From Antedon bifida (taxonomy: Eukaryota; Echinodermata; Crinoidea; Comatulida; Antedonidae), in contig OY727093.1 in assembly GCA_963402885.1 (NCBI GenBank), positions 29,821,409 to 29,885,408 of the forward strand: a stretch of 64,000 nucleotides of DNA, written 5' to 3'. The notes below the pieces were generated by a model. It worked only from the letters and a program-made list of their open reading frames with translations. It ran no database searches and was not told the DNA's origin. How positions within the stretch are numbered: position 1 is the stretch's first letter; each line of letters begins with the position of its first letter. Below, one piece after another: positions 26,001 to 37,096 of the stretch. Position numbers and translations under genes: made by a program.

Positions 26001-29000
26001 ACTGTAAGGTTCTTCCATAAGACGTTCTGGGCGGTATCCTCAGCACCCTCTTCATGAGAATGCAATCCCAGAGCCTGTCGTTGAAGAAGAAGAAGAAAAA
26101 GCATCTTCCGTTATAAAACTAAAAAAAATCCATTTTTTGAAAAAATAAATTTACGTAACTTTCCTTTCTATGATTCCGAAAAGAGAGATTCCAAAATAAA
26201 AGATTGAATGAATGAATATACGCAACCAATTATTAATTGTTATACTACGGCTTTGTGCAAAGTTCCTATTATTTTTAGTTAGGCCTCCTATGTCTATCAT
26301 TTTTAAATCCACTGTGATCTTAGGCCAACTCAGACGATTCGTCTCGTCGGGAGAAAACTAAACATATTTAATGTTCTCCCGACGACCTAAAAACTACGCC
26401 CGACGTTATCTCAAGACGACTCATCTCGTCGGGATTCAACTCGGACAGCACCGACGAGTGAAGACGTTGTCTGTTGGCCTTTATGCGTCAACAACTCCAG
26501 AATTACCTATACTCAGTTGTAAACGTGACAACAAATCGTCATATTATGCGTCAACAACTCCAATATTACTCACTTGTAAACGTGAAATCGTATCTTATGC
26601 GTCAACAACTGACGTACGCCCACATCAATAAAAACGCGTTATGATCAATTACGATTTCTTATAATTGGAGACACTAAAACAATACAACCCGGATGAATAA
26701 TACAATGTTTGTGTAATATCTTTTAAAGACTATTTACCTCTGGCATCAAATGAAGAAAGGCATCGCCTGACATCGTACCAATAGCAAGTGCTATAAACAC
26801 TTGGAGTACTTTATCATACGTTGAGCTGTTCAACATTGGGATAGTTGCGGCTCCAACTAGTGACAGTAGGCTGATGATTAACACACTTAACGTACCCCAT
26901 CCATAGACTACAAGAAAATGTTTGCTTAAAATATTTTGTTTTGTATCGTAATAGGTTTTTTATTTATGTTTAATGACCTTTTTTAAAAATGTTCATCTTT
27001 GAATTCTTTATGTATATATCAGGGAAGAGGTAATTTAACTCTTCCCTGATTTTAAGGCAAATTTACACAGACGAGCGGTAATAAAAATATAGAATCTATG
27101 ATTCCTTTATGACCATTTACACACAACGCGGAGCGGACATGCGGTTTCTGCTCAGGATAGATACAGATTCTACATGGGACAAGCTACGCGGTTTCCCGCT
27201 TACCGTTACCGCTCGTCTGTGTAAATTCGCCTAAAAGCTATTGAATTATTTTCTTCTTTAAGTGAAGATCTTAATTATTAAATACAGATTGATTGAATTA
27301 TATTATTATAATTCGGTTTATTATGTCATACAAGATATAATATTAAAACATTTGTCATTGGTAATACAATATTTGTAAATATTTTAGAGGCATATAGGAG
27401 CTGTTTTACTGTAAGTTTCAGTGTTAAATGAAAATCATTGAAGCCACTGTTCTACCTGATAGAGTTGTTGGTCCTTCAGATGTGTCTTCATCATGATGGT
27501 GATCACAAGTGGTGTTCAGAAGTTGTTGGATGAGGGATGGACATATCAGTTGAAACGAAGGCTTATCTACGTCATCAGCAATCTCGAATGTATTTAGCAA
27601 ATCATGGCTCGTCAAGCACTAAAACATGAACAAAATCAATTTTAGTACGAAATGCATAATCTAGGTTCTATAACATAATTTCTCATAATTTCTGTCTACA
27701 CTATCAAATTTTATTTGACAAAAAATGTGATGTGCCCATATATGGACATGATGATATCATATCACTACCATATTTAGGTACATCACACTTTTTTTTGTCA
27801 AACTAGTTTGAGAGGGCAGACAGAGCTTTACTCATTGCGTATGATGACGTCAGTCAACATCACGAAGTTGGCGCGCGCGCGTACAGAATACCAGCACTTG
27901 GACGCTTACTCAGAAGTGGACTATAGGGATGTTACCAGCACAATCTCCATACATAATATTTTGGCTCACCACATCACAAAAGTTAATTTTTATTCGGTAT
28001 CTCACCTCATCCATTCTTTCTGGAGCAGAGAAGCCATGTTCGTCTGCAGCTGCCGTGTGTGAATGACTACCAAGCCCAAGTGACGTCATTATCTGCTCAA
28101 ACCCTTTGGATAATAATTTATTTACAGTATATTTTAATAAAATGTAATTGTGACATAAACAGAGTTGACAGTTTTTTTTAAGGCAGTCCTATATGGGCAA
28201 ATACTACAGCTTTCACAACAACAACGGGATCCACAAGCAGATTTTCTCATCTTTGTCGTTTCTAAATAATTTATTTTTCAGTATATCACTGGGTGGTTTA
28301 GAATTTGTTTTGCTATTATTTATGGTGATGATATTTTTGATAACGACGTTACTTTGATGATGACAGAGTGTCTTTTGTCACTAACCGAACCTTATACACG
28401 CGCGATTAAGAAATATTAGTACAGTAATCTAAATTTAAACTATAATTGCTTATGACAAACCTCCGTGCGTTAGTTGGTCTCCTTCTCCATATTGCCTGTA
28501 AATTTCACCTATAAACGCATTCGGTTGAACATACGTATTCTCACCAATACAGTCTCCTTGAAGCAAATCAGAAATGGTGTAGGCGCACAAGGATTCAGTT
28601 TGAAGTTTATCGGCGCCTGGATTAACATCTACATTCGCGTTTTTGAATAAACTCTCAGTATAGAAACACTGTAAGCAAATACAGAAATTTCATTATAATC
28701 AGTATACAGAAGAATGAATGATTATGTAACTATTACATACAATGGGAGGGAATCTATGACAAACGTTATGTTTAAGGCTTGACGTCATTTAAGCGTGGTT
28801 CCCACTAGCGACGCAACGTAACGCAACCTACGGAACGTAAAGTTTGGTTCACACAACGCAACGCAGCGACGTATTGACGCAAAGTGATGTATTGCGTAAT
28901 CACAAGTGGTTACCGACTACGCAACCCAACAGTTCTGCAAACATCGCAGGTTTGATTTCACGCAAGCGAAGGCAAACACAATTATCGGAAGGGCATTTTC

Positions 29001-32000
29001 TTACGTTAGGTTGCGTTACGTTGCGTCGCTAGTGGGAACCAAGCTTTAATCCTATTTTATTTACATAGAAAAAATTATCCTAATGAAAACAACATTTATT
29101 GTTTTATGAACTAAAGCAGGGATAGGACTTTGTGAATGATAAGGGCGCTGTAAATCATTAACAATAAAACATAGAAACGTTGTTGTCACTGTTATCTTTT
29201 ATAGATAAAATATACTTGACAAAACAATTCATTATTGAAGTATACGGAGGCGCATACTTAAACATACGACCCGGAAAGTTTTTTATAAGTAAATTAAATA
29301 AAAGGATAATAAAATGTTATGATGGTTTTAAACGTGATAAATTTCATTTTTTTGTGTTGTTTATTAACTTATTTAAAAGGGATTTTAAGATTGGTCCGAT
29401 TGCGTGCACGACGAAAAATATAGATAATAGGCGTAATAGGCCTATCTGGCAGTCATAAAATATAATGGTTGATTATGACCTTCACTAAATTGTTCAATCA
29501 CAGTTCAGTTTTGCTGTGAAGATGTTTTTAATAACTATACAAAAATATATTTAAAAGACGTACCTTCACTTTAGAAAGTGCAATATATGTTTTATTGATT
29601 TGATTTAAGATATGTGAAAGTTCGTTGTTGGTTAAAAGTAGATCATCTTCGCCTGTTTCATCGCCGTTTACCTCGGCTGTCATCAGCTCTTTCAGGTACC
29701 AAGTGTAGTTATGTGGGGCTAGTTTATTGTCACAGATCTCGGCAAAGTTGTATAGATAATAAGTTAAGACTACACTAGCTTTTGGAAAAGAGCTGTCCGT
29801 TAACCCGACACTGGAATTGGCTCCGATTATCTTGAACAGAGTATCAACAGATAAACACTATAATAAAAATAATAATAATTTATTAGGAAATGACACCTTT
29901 GCATCGGTGGCACACACAGAAGTGGTGCATCCAAATTAACATAATACATCAAAACAATACATAATATGACGGATACAGGTTCTTAAACTATTTGCAAAAA
30001 TATAAAAGAAAAATCATTATCAACATGGTAATACAGGTACTGTATTAAATTGTCCTACAGTATCATAGGTTTGAGTTGATAATTTAAAAAGGTATATAAA
30101 AATAAACATAAAATATATAGTAAAGAGTTTACATTACAAACCATTGTGTTTCAACATCAGGTACTGAAGACCTATAGTTGTTATCACAGGTGTATAATAT
30201 TTACAAATCATATATAAAAGCAACAATACAAAAGAAAAACAATCTATATATTGGGAGATTTAAGTTCTGACCGTTTCTCCCATGCAGCTCTTGTGTATTG
30301 TTTACAAAACAAATCAAAAAAGGTCTCAGATTCTTTACAAATCGCGATAGAATCTCCACCTAAAATATACTGTAATTTATCATCAGCACTGGCTGTTGTG
30401 TAACGATTCCATGTGTCATAATCATTACAGAGCACAAGATTATTTTGTAGAATGGATAATTCTTTCATTCTAATATTATCAAATGCTTTACAGTTTAATA
30501 AAAAATGTTTAATGTCTTCAATTTCACCATTCCCACATAAAGTACAAAGACCGGACACATCATTGGACCATTTATAAGTTTTACAATCTAAAGGTAGAGT
30601 GTTAGATCTTAATTTAAATTTCAGACTTGTCTCATAAAAATGTGTTTTATCAAGTAAATATTTTTCTAAATTAGGGAAAGGTTTCAATTTTGAGTATAAA
30701 TTTAATGAGGTTTTTTGCATTATATTATTTGACCACTCTGATTTATATGATTCTGACACACATCGCTCGACATTGCTGACTGAGAAAGGAACAAGAGTTA
30801 AACTATCATTATCAAAAACATTGTTGTAAAAGCCTATATCTGTACATTTTTCAAATATGTCAACACAACTACTAAGAAATTTATATTTTAAACGATCAAA
30901 GTCACATTTCAATTGTAGCATAGAATTAAGTACAATATTAGGCCACCTGTGGTCATCCATAGTTATAAAACGATTGAATAATTTAACTCTGGACAGTTTG
31001 TGTAACTTGGATAATGGAACCCACCCAAGGTCACCATAAAGTGCCTCTTTTGGAGTATACCGTGGAGCTTTGAGAAGAAAGCGGGCCATTTGCAATTGCA
31101 CTTTCTCTAGGTCTTCGTTATCCTTCTTGGAATTATTATACCAAATGCTACAAGCATAATTTATTGAAGGAATTGCAATGGTTTTCCACAGTATGTTTCC
31201 ATAGTACACCCGGTTAAAGTCATCAAGGTTAGCTATGATACCTTTGATATAAGCTATAAGCCGGTTGCCCTTTTGGATAACATGTTCATAATGTGAATGT
31301 TCACTCATGTTTGAGGAAATATAGACCCCTAAATATTTATAACTATTTACTTCTTTTATCGATTTTTCACCTAATTTCCACTCTTTATCTTTATTTATGC
31401 GTTTTCCAACAACCATGACATTTGATTTTTCATGATTAAAACCAAGTTTCCATTCTTTGGCGAATATATTGGCAATTTCTAACATTTCAGTCATTTCCCT
31501 TTCATTATTAGCAATCAATATAACATCATCAGCCCAAAAGAGCCCTCCCATCCAGACACCATTCATTCTTACCCCGAAATTGCTTTCACGAAGAAGTTTA
31601 ACAAATTCATTAATAAATATAGAAAATAAAATTGGTGAGAGTACACACCCTTGTTTTACTCCTTTGTGGATATTAAACTCATCAGTCATGCTTTCCCCCA
31701 CTTTTACTTTTGCTTTAACATTGTCATATAGTGAGCTTATTATTTTCCAAATTTTCCCTCTAACTCCCGTATCCCAGGCACATTTTAGGAGACCATCACG
31801 CCATACACTATCAAATACATCATACACTGTGGACATAATATAAATAAGATAATAATAATAACGGGCCTAGAAAATGACTTTCTCGTCGAGGTTGCTGAAA
31901 TTACAGATTTGATCATAAAACATGATAGGCCCTAAAAAGGTATGATTCTGGCATGACTTCAAATCAACATTTGCAGATGACACTAAAATATGAGGATGAG

Positions 32001-34542
32001 ACGAAAGTATTGACTTAGGCTATTGTTCTCTTTTTCTGGCAAGACCAATTCGCTACAGAATACACTTCGTGACGAAGAAACATTTTTAGAACTATTATCA
32101 TACACTTGGGTTTTTGGCAAAACGTGTTTTTACGTCATCGCCGAAGGCCTTGACACGTCTTTGATAGCATAATTGGTTGGGGATGGAAACAGAATATGTT
32201 TAAAAAGTAGACTAGGCCTAAGTGTCAAAGTTTTTGATTTCCCATATGTTAAATCCTTAAAATGCCTTAAAAATGTATCTTAATACAGTAGGCTCAAAGT
32301 ATTGACAATGACTATTACAGATGTTATGATGATTATAATACAACACCGTATTTGAAAGAACTAAATTAATGATTTACGATAGGTTACAATGGCTTCTACT
32401 TATTGTTGAGAAACAGGAAGAGATCATGTGTACGTGAAATTACGGACATTGATAGTTCATTAAATAGGCCTAATAGGTTCATTAACACATGCATTGAGCA
32501 GGAGGTATACATCTCTGCATTGAGTTACTTACGGTTGCTTAGGTCTACTTAAATTAATTAGATTGCAGAATTTTAGCAAATCTACGGTAACCTCACAAAA
32601 ATATTTAGATAAAATGTAGCTTTAACAGCTTCCAGAAGATTTTAAAAAACAAACCAATAATGGCGATTTGTGAATGATTAGGCTATAATGAATAATTGGT
32701 TCTTTTTACAACAAAAAAGGGAAAAAATTAATAACCCAACAGTTTCGTTTTTATTCCGAGCAAATAAAAAAAAACTGAAAGTAATAAAAATTTATAAACA
32801 TGATTCAAGTTATTACATAATTGTAAGCGTTACAGACTTCATAAAAGTGCTATAAGCCTAGATTTATAGACCTAAACCGTAACATGCTCTGTATTTCTAG
32901 GCTATAATAGAGAAACCCGCACGTTTGCTTTATGACCAAAACTAAAATTGTTTTCAGTTCTTGCTAACTGAAAGCAAGAAATCAAATTATATAAATGTGA
33001 TTTAACAATGCAGTTTAATATGAAAATGTCATGATTTATGATGTTTCTTCGGCGGCCTTCACCCGGCTATAATGTAGAAACATGCTCCGAATCCACGAGG
33101 GGGAATTCTATTCGTGAAACAGGTGGGCCACAGGCTACATGTCTACCTCCTCATGCCGGATATCATATAAACCTTAGTTACCCTACATTCATCATGTATC
33201 AGGAAAACATAGGCCTATTCCATAAAGGAACATAAAAGAACATAAATAGATGAACATGGGCCCGAGCCAAACATAACAAAGCAGTTTTTACGAGAATAAA
33301 TAGGCCTAGCTACCGTAGTACCACCCGATACCATCGCGAATCGGCTGGTATAGTTAGGCTATACTATACTGATCACATTTGAATAATCGAAAGGATAAAG
33401 CTTGGTTCCCACTAGGACGCAACGCGAAGACGTAGACGCAACGCAAGCGACTGTTCGAATAATCCATCACTAATTTTGTTTGGTCGACTCGCTTACGTTG
33501 CGTTACGCCCTTGCGTCGCGTCTGTAGTGGGGAGAACCAAGCTGAAGTATAACTTAACGAATAATTCTTTTCCCAATTTTAATCTTTTAAAATGTTTGAT
33601 AATAATCACACTCAAGATTGCCATTTAGACACATAGGCCTACGCCAATGGCCTAATAGGCTATTATAATCAATGTTACTGTTGTAGAATTTACATAGCGC
33701 TTTAAAAAAATCAGAAAATTTTTCTAAAGCTCTTAACAGTCAGGGGAAAATGGCAAAAGGCTTCCTACTTTCTAGGATTTTTATCAGATAATCTATATTG
33801 TTTTGACAACCCTTGAACATGACCACAGTGCTGATTTTACCATTTTCCCTCTAACTGTGAAATTAAAAGTGAAAACATGTTGAATTAATCAATCAACCAC
33901 CAATTGTTTTTACTGCTTCCCGCCGGTTCTCTCTGTCCGTGTCACACATTTGACGACGGTGTTCTCAGCTTGGCTCAGAAATGTCATCATGGGAGTTGGA
34001 AAAATTGAATCAAGCGTCCTTGACGATAGTAGATATCATTTCATATTCATTCATTCATTCATTTATTTGGTCAAAATCATTGTCAACATTATATGTACAC
34101 ACAAGACAACAAAAAATACACATACAATGGAGTTAGAAAGGTATATAAAACTGAAATAAAACAATAAAAAGCAGAAACCGTGAGTAAAAATTTTGAAAAA
34201 TTACAGTCATAAGTAAATTACGTTTAAAAAGGTATAAAAATACATTATGTTATTGTCAAATAATTTCCAATTTCAATCAAATTAATTAATTATGTAAAGC
34301 TAAATCATTAATGATACACTTTGAATACACCTTACCTCTAAGCACTTTTCATTTAAAGATTTAATGCAGCCTGACCGTTCCCATAATATTTCTAACAATA
34401 TGTTTGTCTGTTGTTTCGATAAATGTCCTCCTTGCGACGATTCAAAATCCTGTATGAATGTCATGGTCTTCAGTAAAGGGTCGCCACACTTACTACAACA
34501 CGCGCAAAATAATACCGAAATTAATACATACGAAAAACGCAT
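23077..34542 (-). CDS. ZIP-family metal transporter, SLC39A4/SLC39A12-like, 12 exons
   Basis: Imports zinc or a related divalent metal into the cytoplasm. Exons in transcription order: 34336-34542, 29564-29857, 28461-28668, 28006-28103, 27456-27618, 26738-26907, 25880-26074, 25647-25724, 25347-25413, 24715-24870, 24365-24552, 23077-23208; total 651 residues, close to ZIP4. A signal peptide ([16 protein letters not shown]) leads a long Cys-containing ectodomain up to about residue 325. Eight-helix ZIP membrane domain follows, with a cytosolic HSHSHSH metal-binding loop at residues 426-432, HNLMDG at 510-515 in helix IV and HELPHELGD at 539-547 in helix V. The latter is the LIV-1-type HExPHExGD signature carrying the metal-binding residues. 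The C-terminal helix ([16 protein letters not shown]) is on the last exon. Ectodomain and motif favour the ZIP4/ZIP12 pair; I cannot choose between them. A LINE and other repeats occupy intron 1. Confidence 0.9.
25085..25240. repeat. Degenerate tgtcggccaa repeat (ZIP intron)
   Basis: Words gtcggcc, tgtcggcaaaa and aattgtatgt recur five or more times with irregular spacing. Possibly the remains of a minisatellite. Confidence 0.6.
25460..25581. mobile_element. MITE family A, copy 12 (ZIP intron)
   Basis: Right arm shortened (tttgatagagct). Lies between the exons at 25347-25413 and 25647-25724. Confidence 0.83.
26330..26625. repeat. Complex repeat with cgtcggga inverted words and atgcgtcaacaactcc direct words
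   Basis: gtctcgtcgggagaaaa and gttctcccgacgac are inverted partners; atgcgtcaacaact occurs three times at about 26483, 26547 and 26597. Probably a decayed MITE or foldback element. Confidence 0.55.
27018..27050. repeat. Perfect 12-bp hairpin beside MITE C
   Basis: atcagggaagag, 9-base loop, ctcttccctgat. Ends 4 bases before the MITE C terminus at 27055. Confidence 0.85.
27055..27232. mobile_element. MITE family C, single copy (ZIP intron)
   Basis: Inverted ends AGGCAAATTTACACAGACGA and complement (tcgtctgtgtaaattcgcct), extending through gcggtaa/ttaccgc. No coding capacity. The termini match no other sequence in the window. Confidence 0.8.
27690..27827. mobile_element. MITE family A, copy 13 (ZIP intron)
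   Basis: First bases of the left terminus missing; right end reads gggcagacagagct. Confidence 0.82.
28791..29045. mobile_element. MITE family B, copy 1 (ZIP intron 2)
   Basis: Terminal inverted repeats GGTTCCCACTAGCGACGCAA / complement. Inside are further inverted acgcaac/gttgcgt words. TTA borders both ends, as in family A. Confidence 0.85.
29860..31838 (-). mobile_element. 5'-truncated non-LTR retrotransposon (LINE) in ZIP intron 1
   Basis: Open frame of 530 codons at 30244-31836 encodes the C-terminal two thirds of a reverse transcriptase. Visible are [29 protein letters not shown], the catalytic [11 protein letters not shown] (xxDD box), [18 protein letters not shown], and a C-terminal zinc-ribbon-like segment with [19 protein letters not shown]. 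Everything before the palm domain is missing, including any endonuclease or ORF1, so the copy is dead on arrival by 5' truncation. The frame is uninterrupted, so the insertion is fairly young. The 3' region runs down to about 29860 and ends in an AAT-rich simple tail. It is antisense to nothing: it lies in the same orientation as the host gene. Clade not assigned. Confidence 0.88.
30244..31836 (-). CDS. Reverse transcriptase fragment of the intronic LINE
   Basis: 530 residues with RT palm motif WADD near residue 103, thumb region, and C-terminal Cys/His cluster (CxxC...HxxxxxC) typical of several LINE clades. The ATG used as start is simply the first in frame; the real protein began well upstream. 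Not a host gene. Confidence 0.85.
   Translation of the reverse strand: MSTVYDVFDSVWRDGLLKCAWDTGVRGKIWKIISSLYDNVKAKVKVGESMTDEFNIHKGVKQGCVLSPILFSIFINEFVKLLRESNFGVRMNGVWMGGLFWADDVILIANNEREMTEMLEIANIFAKEWKLGFNHEKSNVMVVGKRINKDKEWKLGEKSIKEVNSYKYLGVYISSNMSEHSHYEHVIQKGNRLIAYIKGIIANLDDFNRVYYGNILWKTIAIPSINYACSIWYNNSKKDNEDLEKVQLQMARFLLKAPRYTPKEALYGDLGWVPLSKLHKLSRVKLFNRFITMDDHRWPNIVLNSMLQLKCDFDRLKYKFLSSCVDIFEKCTDIGFYNNVFDNDSLTLVPFSVSNVERCVSESYKSEWSNNIMQKTSLNLYSKLKPFPNLEKYLLDKTHFYETSLKFKLRSNTLPLDCKTYKWSNDVSGLCTLCGNGEIEDIKHFLLNCKAFDNIRMKELSILQNNLVLCNDYDTWNRYTTASADDKLQYILGGDSIAICKESETFFDLFCKQYTRAAWEKRSELKSPNI
33399..33543. mobile_element. MITE family B, copy 2 (ZIP intron 1)
   Basis: Ends AGCTTGGTTCCCACTAG and complement, GC-rich core of gacgcaacgc words. 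Left flank TAA. Confidence 0.82.
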
Positions 34543-35067
34543 TTTGTTGATTTGACAGTGGTACTTGTTTTGTAGTATGACATAGACTTCACGATATCTT
34601 CAAATGGCGATAAAAAATTATAATTTGTCCTTTATCGCTTTCTTTTGTTTAGTTGTGCACACAGCACACTATCAAAGGTTTAGTTATTGGCTAAGATATT
34701 ATTTGGAATATTCCATTTAAATATAGGGTAGCGATTATGCGATTTTCTGTTATTAATTAGTCTGACGAAACCCAATACAGTATTTTTATATCAGATCACT
34801 GTATTCTAATGTAAACTGTTCGTATCCATGCTATTAATGTATATATTTATTTTGTATTGTATTATGAACTAACTTATTTACAAAAATAAAATCGGTAGTA
34901 GGCCTACTATAACACTTAATATCTTCACGGAGTAAAGATTATTCTTTACTCCATGATATCTTCCAGGTTGTAGCAAGTATGGCCTTGGCCATAACCATAA
35001 ACTAAGTCTTTATAAGTAAAAAAGTGTTAAATTGACGGCCAATTATTGACAAAATCATCGTGACCAT

Positions 35068-35186
35068 AAAATTATGTGACAATAATGTGATGTGTCCATA
35101 TATGGACATGATGATGTCATATCACTACCATATTTGGCCATATCACTATCACTACCACCACTAGTTTGATAGTGTAGACAGGGTTT
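35068..35186. mobile_element. MITE family A, copy 14, 5'-truncated
   Basis: Starts within the left arm (attatgtgacaata). The right end is followed by a segment also found after copy 22. Confidence 0.8.
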
Positions 35187-35290
35187 AAGTTTTAAATATG
35201 ATATAGAATAAGTCAATTGGGAGTGGGGGAATTAGGTTAAGTTCACCACTTTATTTTACCATTTTTAGGCCCTGAGCTCTCCTCCCCCTA
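35187..35290. repeat. Repeat I following MITE A copy 14
   Basis: tttaccatttttaggccctg and gtcaattggga-like words are shared with 51813-51921, which follows another MITE copy. Confidence 0.7.
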
Positions 35291-35384
35291 TTTAAAAATC
35301 CTTGATCCGCCTCTTCTGTCGTCATTATTTTTGTAAAGCAACAGTGACAGTCGCTGTACAGTACAGTTTTAATCCGCTTCGATC

Positions 35385-35541
35385 CGATTGGTTCTCACTA
35401 GGGCGCAACGCAAGGACGTGACGTAACGCAAGTGGGTTGACCAATCACAAGCGCTGAATTATTCAAACTGTCGCTTGTGATTGGTCAACACGCCTTCGTT
35501 GCGTTTACGTCCTTGCGTTGCGTCCTAGTGGGAACCAAGCC
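35385..35541. mobile_element. MITE family B, copy 3
   Basis: Near-perfect palindrome with arms around ggttgaccaatcacaagcg and its complement; right end ctagtgggaaccaagc followed by CTTA. Confidence 0.84.
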
Positions 35542-35962
35542 TTAATGCTAGTTGATTCATATTCTGTAGTAGACATTGTGTGCAGCACAAACATAATATG
35601 TTAGGACGTTTATCAGGCATATATAATGAAAAAAAATTAGCACAAATGCATACAAACTTAAATAATAATTCATCAAAACCATTTTATTTTTCTTTCACAA
35701 AAAAAAGGACAAAAAGAATCTCTCAGTCACAGAATTAATATAGCTAATAAGAATTATCAAAATATTGTACTACTACTGGAAGAAAAGTGAACCAGCAAAA
35801 TTATCAAATAATTTGGTAAATTAAATGTTTTACAGTTTAACTGATGAAACCATTTTATGAATTTGAAATTCATGTATTTCTCAATTTTATTAGGAATGTA
35901 CTTTAATGAATGCAACTTTTCAAAATTCTGAATAATCTTAGTTTATTAACTCATAACAAAAA

Positions 35963-36172
35963 GTACACCAAATATGGTCAACAGTGCACCAAATATGGGC
36001 AACAGTGCACCAAATATGGGCAACAGTACACCAAATATGGGCAACAGTGCACCAAATATGGTCAACAGTACACCAAATATGGGCAACAGTGCACCAAATA
36101 TGGGCAACAGTGCACCACATATGGGCAACAGTGCACCAAATATGGTCAACAGTGCACCATATATGGGCAACG
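35963..36172. repeat. 21-bp minisatellite, 10 units
   Basis: Unit near caccaaatatgggcaacagtg, varying at ggt/ggg and tac/tgc positions. Opens spurious frames in all phases. Confidence 0.95.
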
Positions 36173-37096
36173 GACATAAAACAAGACACAAACATGTAGT
36201 AGACACAATGACTGAAAAACTGTTAATAAATACCCACAATTCATTGCTTCATTGTACACATGAACAATAGTAATCACTGTCGCATTATTATTGACCATAA
36301 AACACTACAAATCAAGTGGGGTTAAAAAGGTGGACTTTGTTTTACATCAAACACGACACAAGTGACTTACAAAATGTCTTTTTCTCATCTCTTATGCAAA
36401 ATAGAAATCGGTTTATAAATACTTAGGTTGACATTCTAAACCGACAAGTACGATATTTATCTGTATGTTTAATTGCACTGTATACATACTCATGCGCTTT
36501 TATATTATCTAAAATAAATGTCAACCTGACAAGCAAGACTGCTAGGCCAGCTATCATATTCCATAGGCATATTAATATCTTAATTTCAATCAGATTAAGT
36601 TCCCAACAATTATTGTGTAGCAATGTGTATCACTATAAATAATGATCTAAGATTTTATCTAAAATCAACAAACCAAATTCTGCCAAACCATGATATTAAT
36701 CTGTGTGGAGAAATCTGTACTTATCCACCAGTGTTGTTTATGTATAAAGCAAGTCCGTAATTAGTTAATAGATTAATTAACCAACATATTCTACAACCAG
36801 AAAGGTATGTAAACCTTTGTTGTACCATTATTTTAGTTTTAATGTCTAGATATTTTCAGTCTTGTAGTGTTGCTAAACAATTTCATCATTTGATGATGGA
36901 ATTAAAAATTATGTTTTTGAATTACAAACATCATAAACTGACGTTTAAACAAGCGGTATTGACAAAAATAAGAAAAACTATGCAAATCATATGCAAATTT
37001 GAGAGCCCTGACACCCATGCTGCTGTCATCTTCTACATCACTAAATCAACGTACAGCGCAGTCCACCAGACTATAGCATGCAGCACCAACAAGTCT

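Larger units (their letters stand above)
34543..37096. other. Spacer between ZIP 5' end and BZW 3' end
   Basis: Contains the ZIP promoter side, a partial palindromic MITE (35068-35186), a composite repeat (35187-35290), a second-family MITE (35385-35541) and a 21-bp minisatellite (35963-36172). The BZW 3' UTR should begin at 37096 and run leftwards; no unambiguous poly(A) signal was chosen. No coding exon seen. Confidence 0.55.

Noticed and set aside
35910..36270. Several overlapping frames of 70-98 codons in all phases
   Set aside because: Product of the 21-bp array; no start context, splicing or homology.
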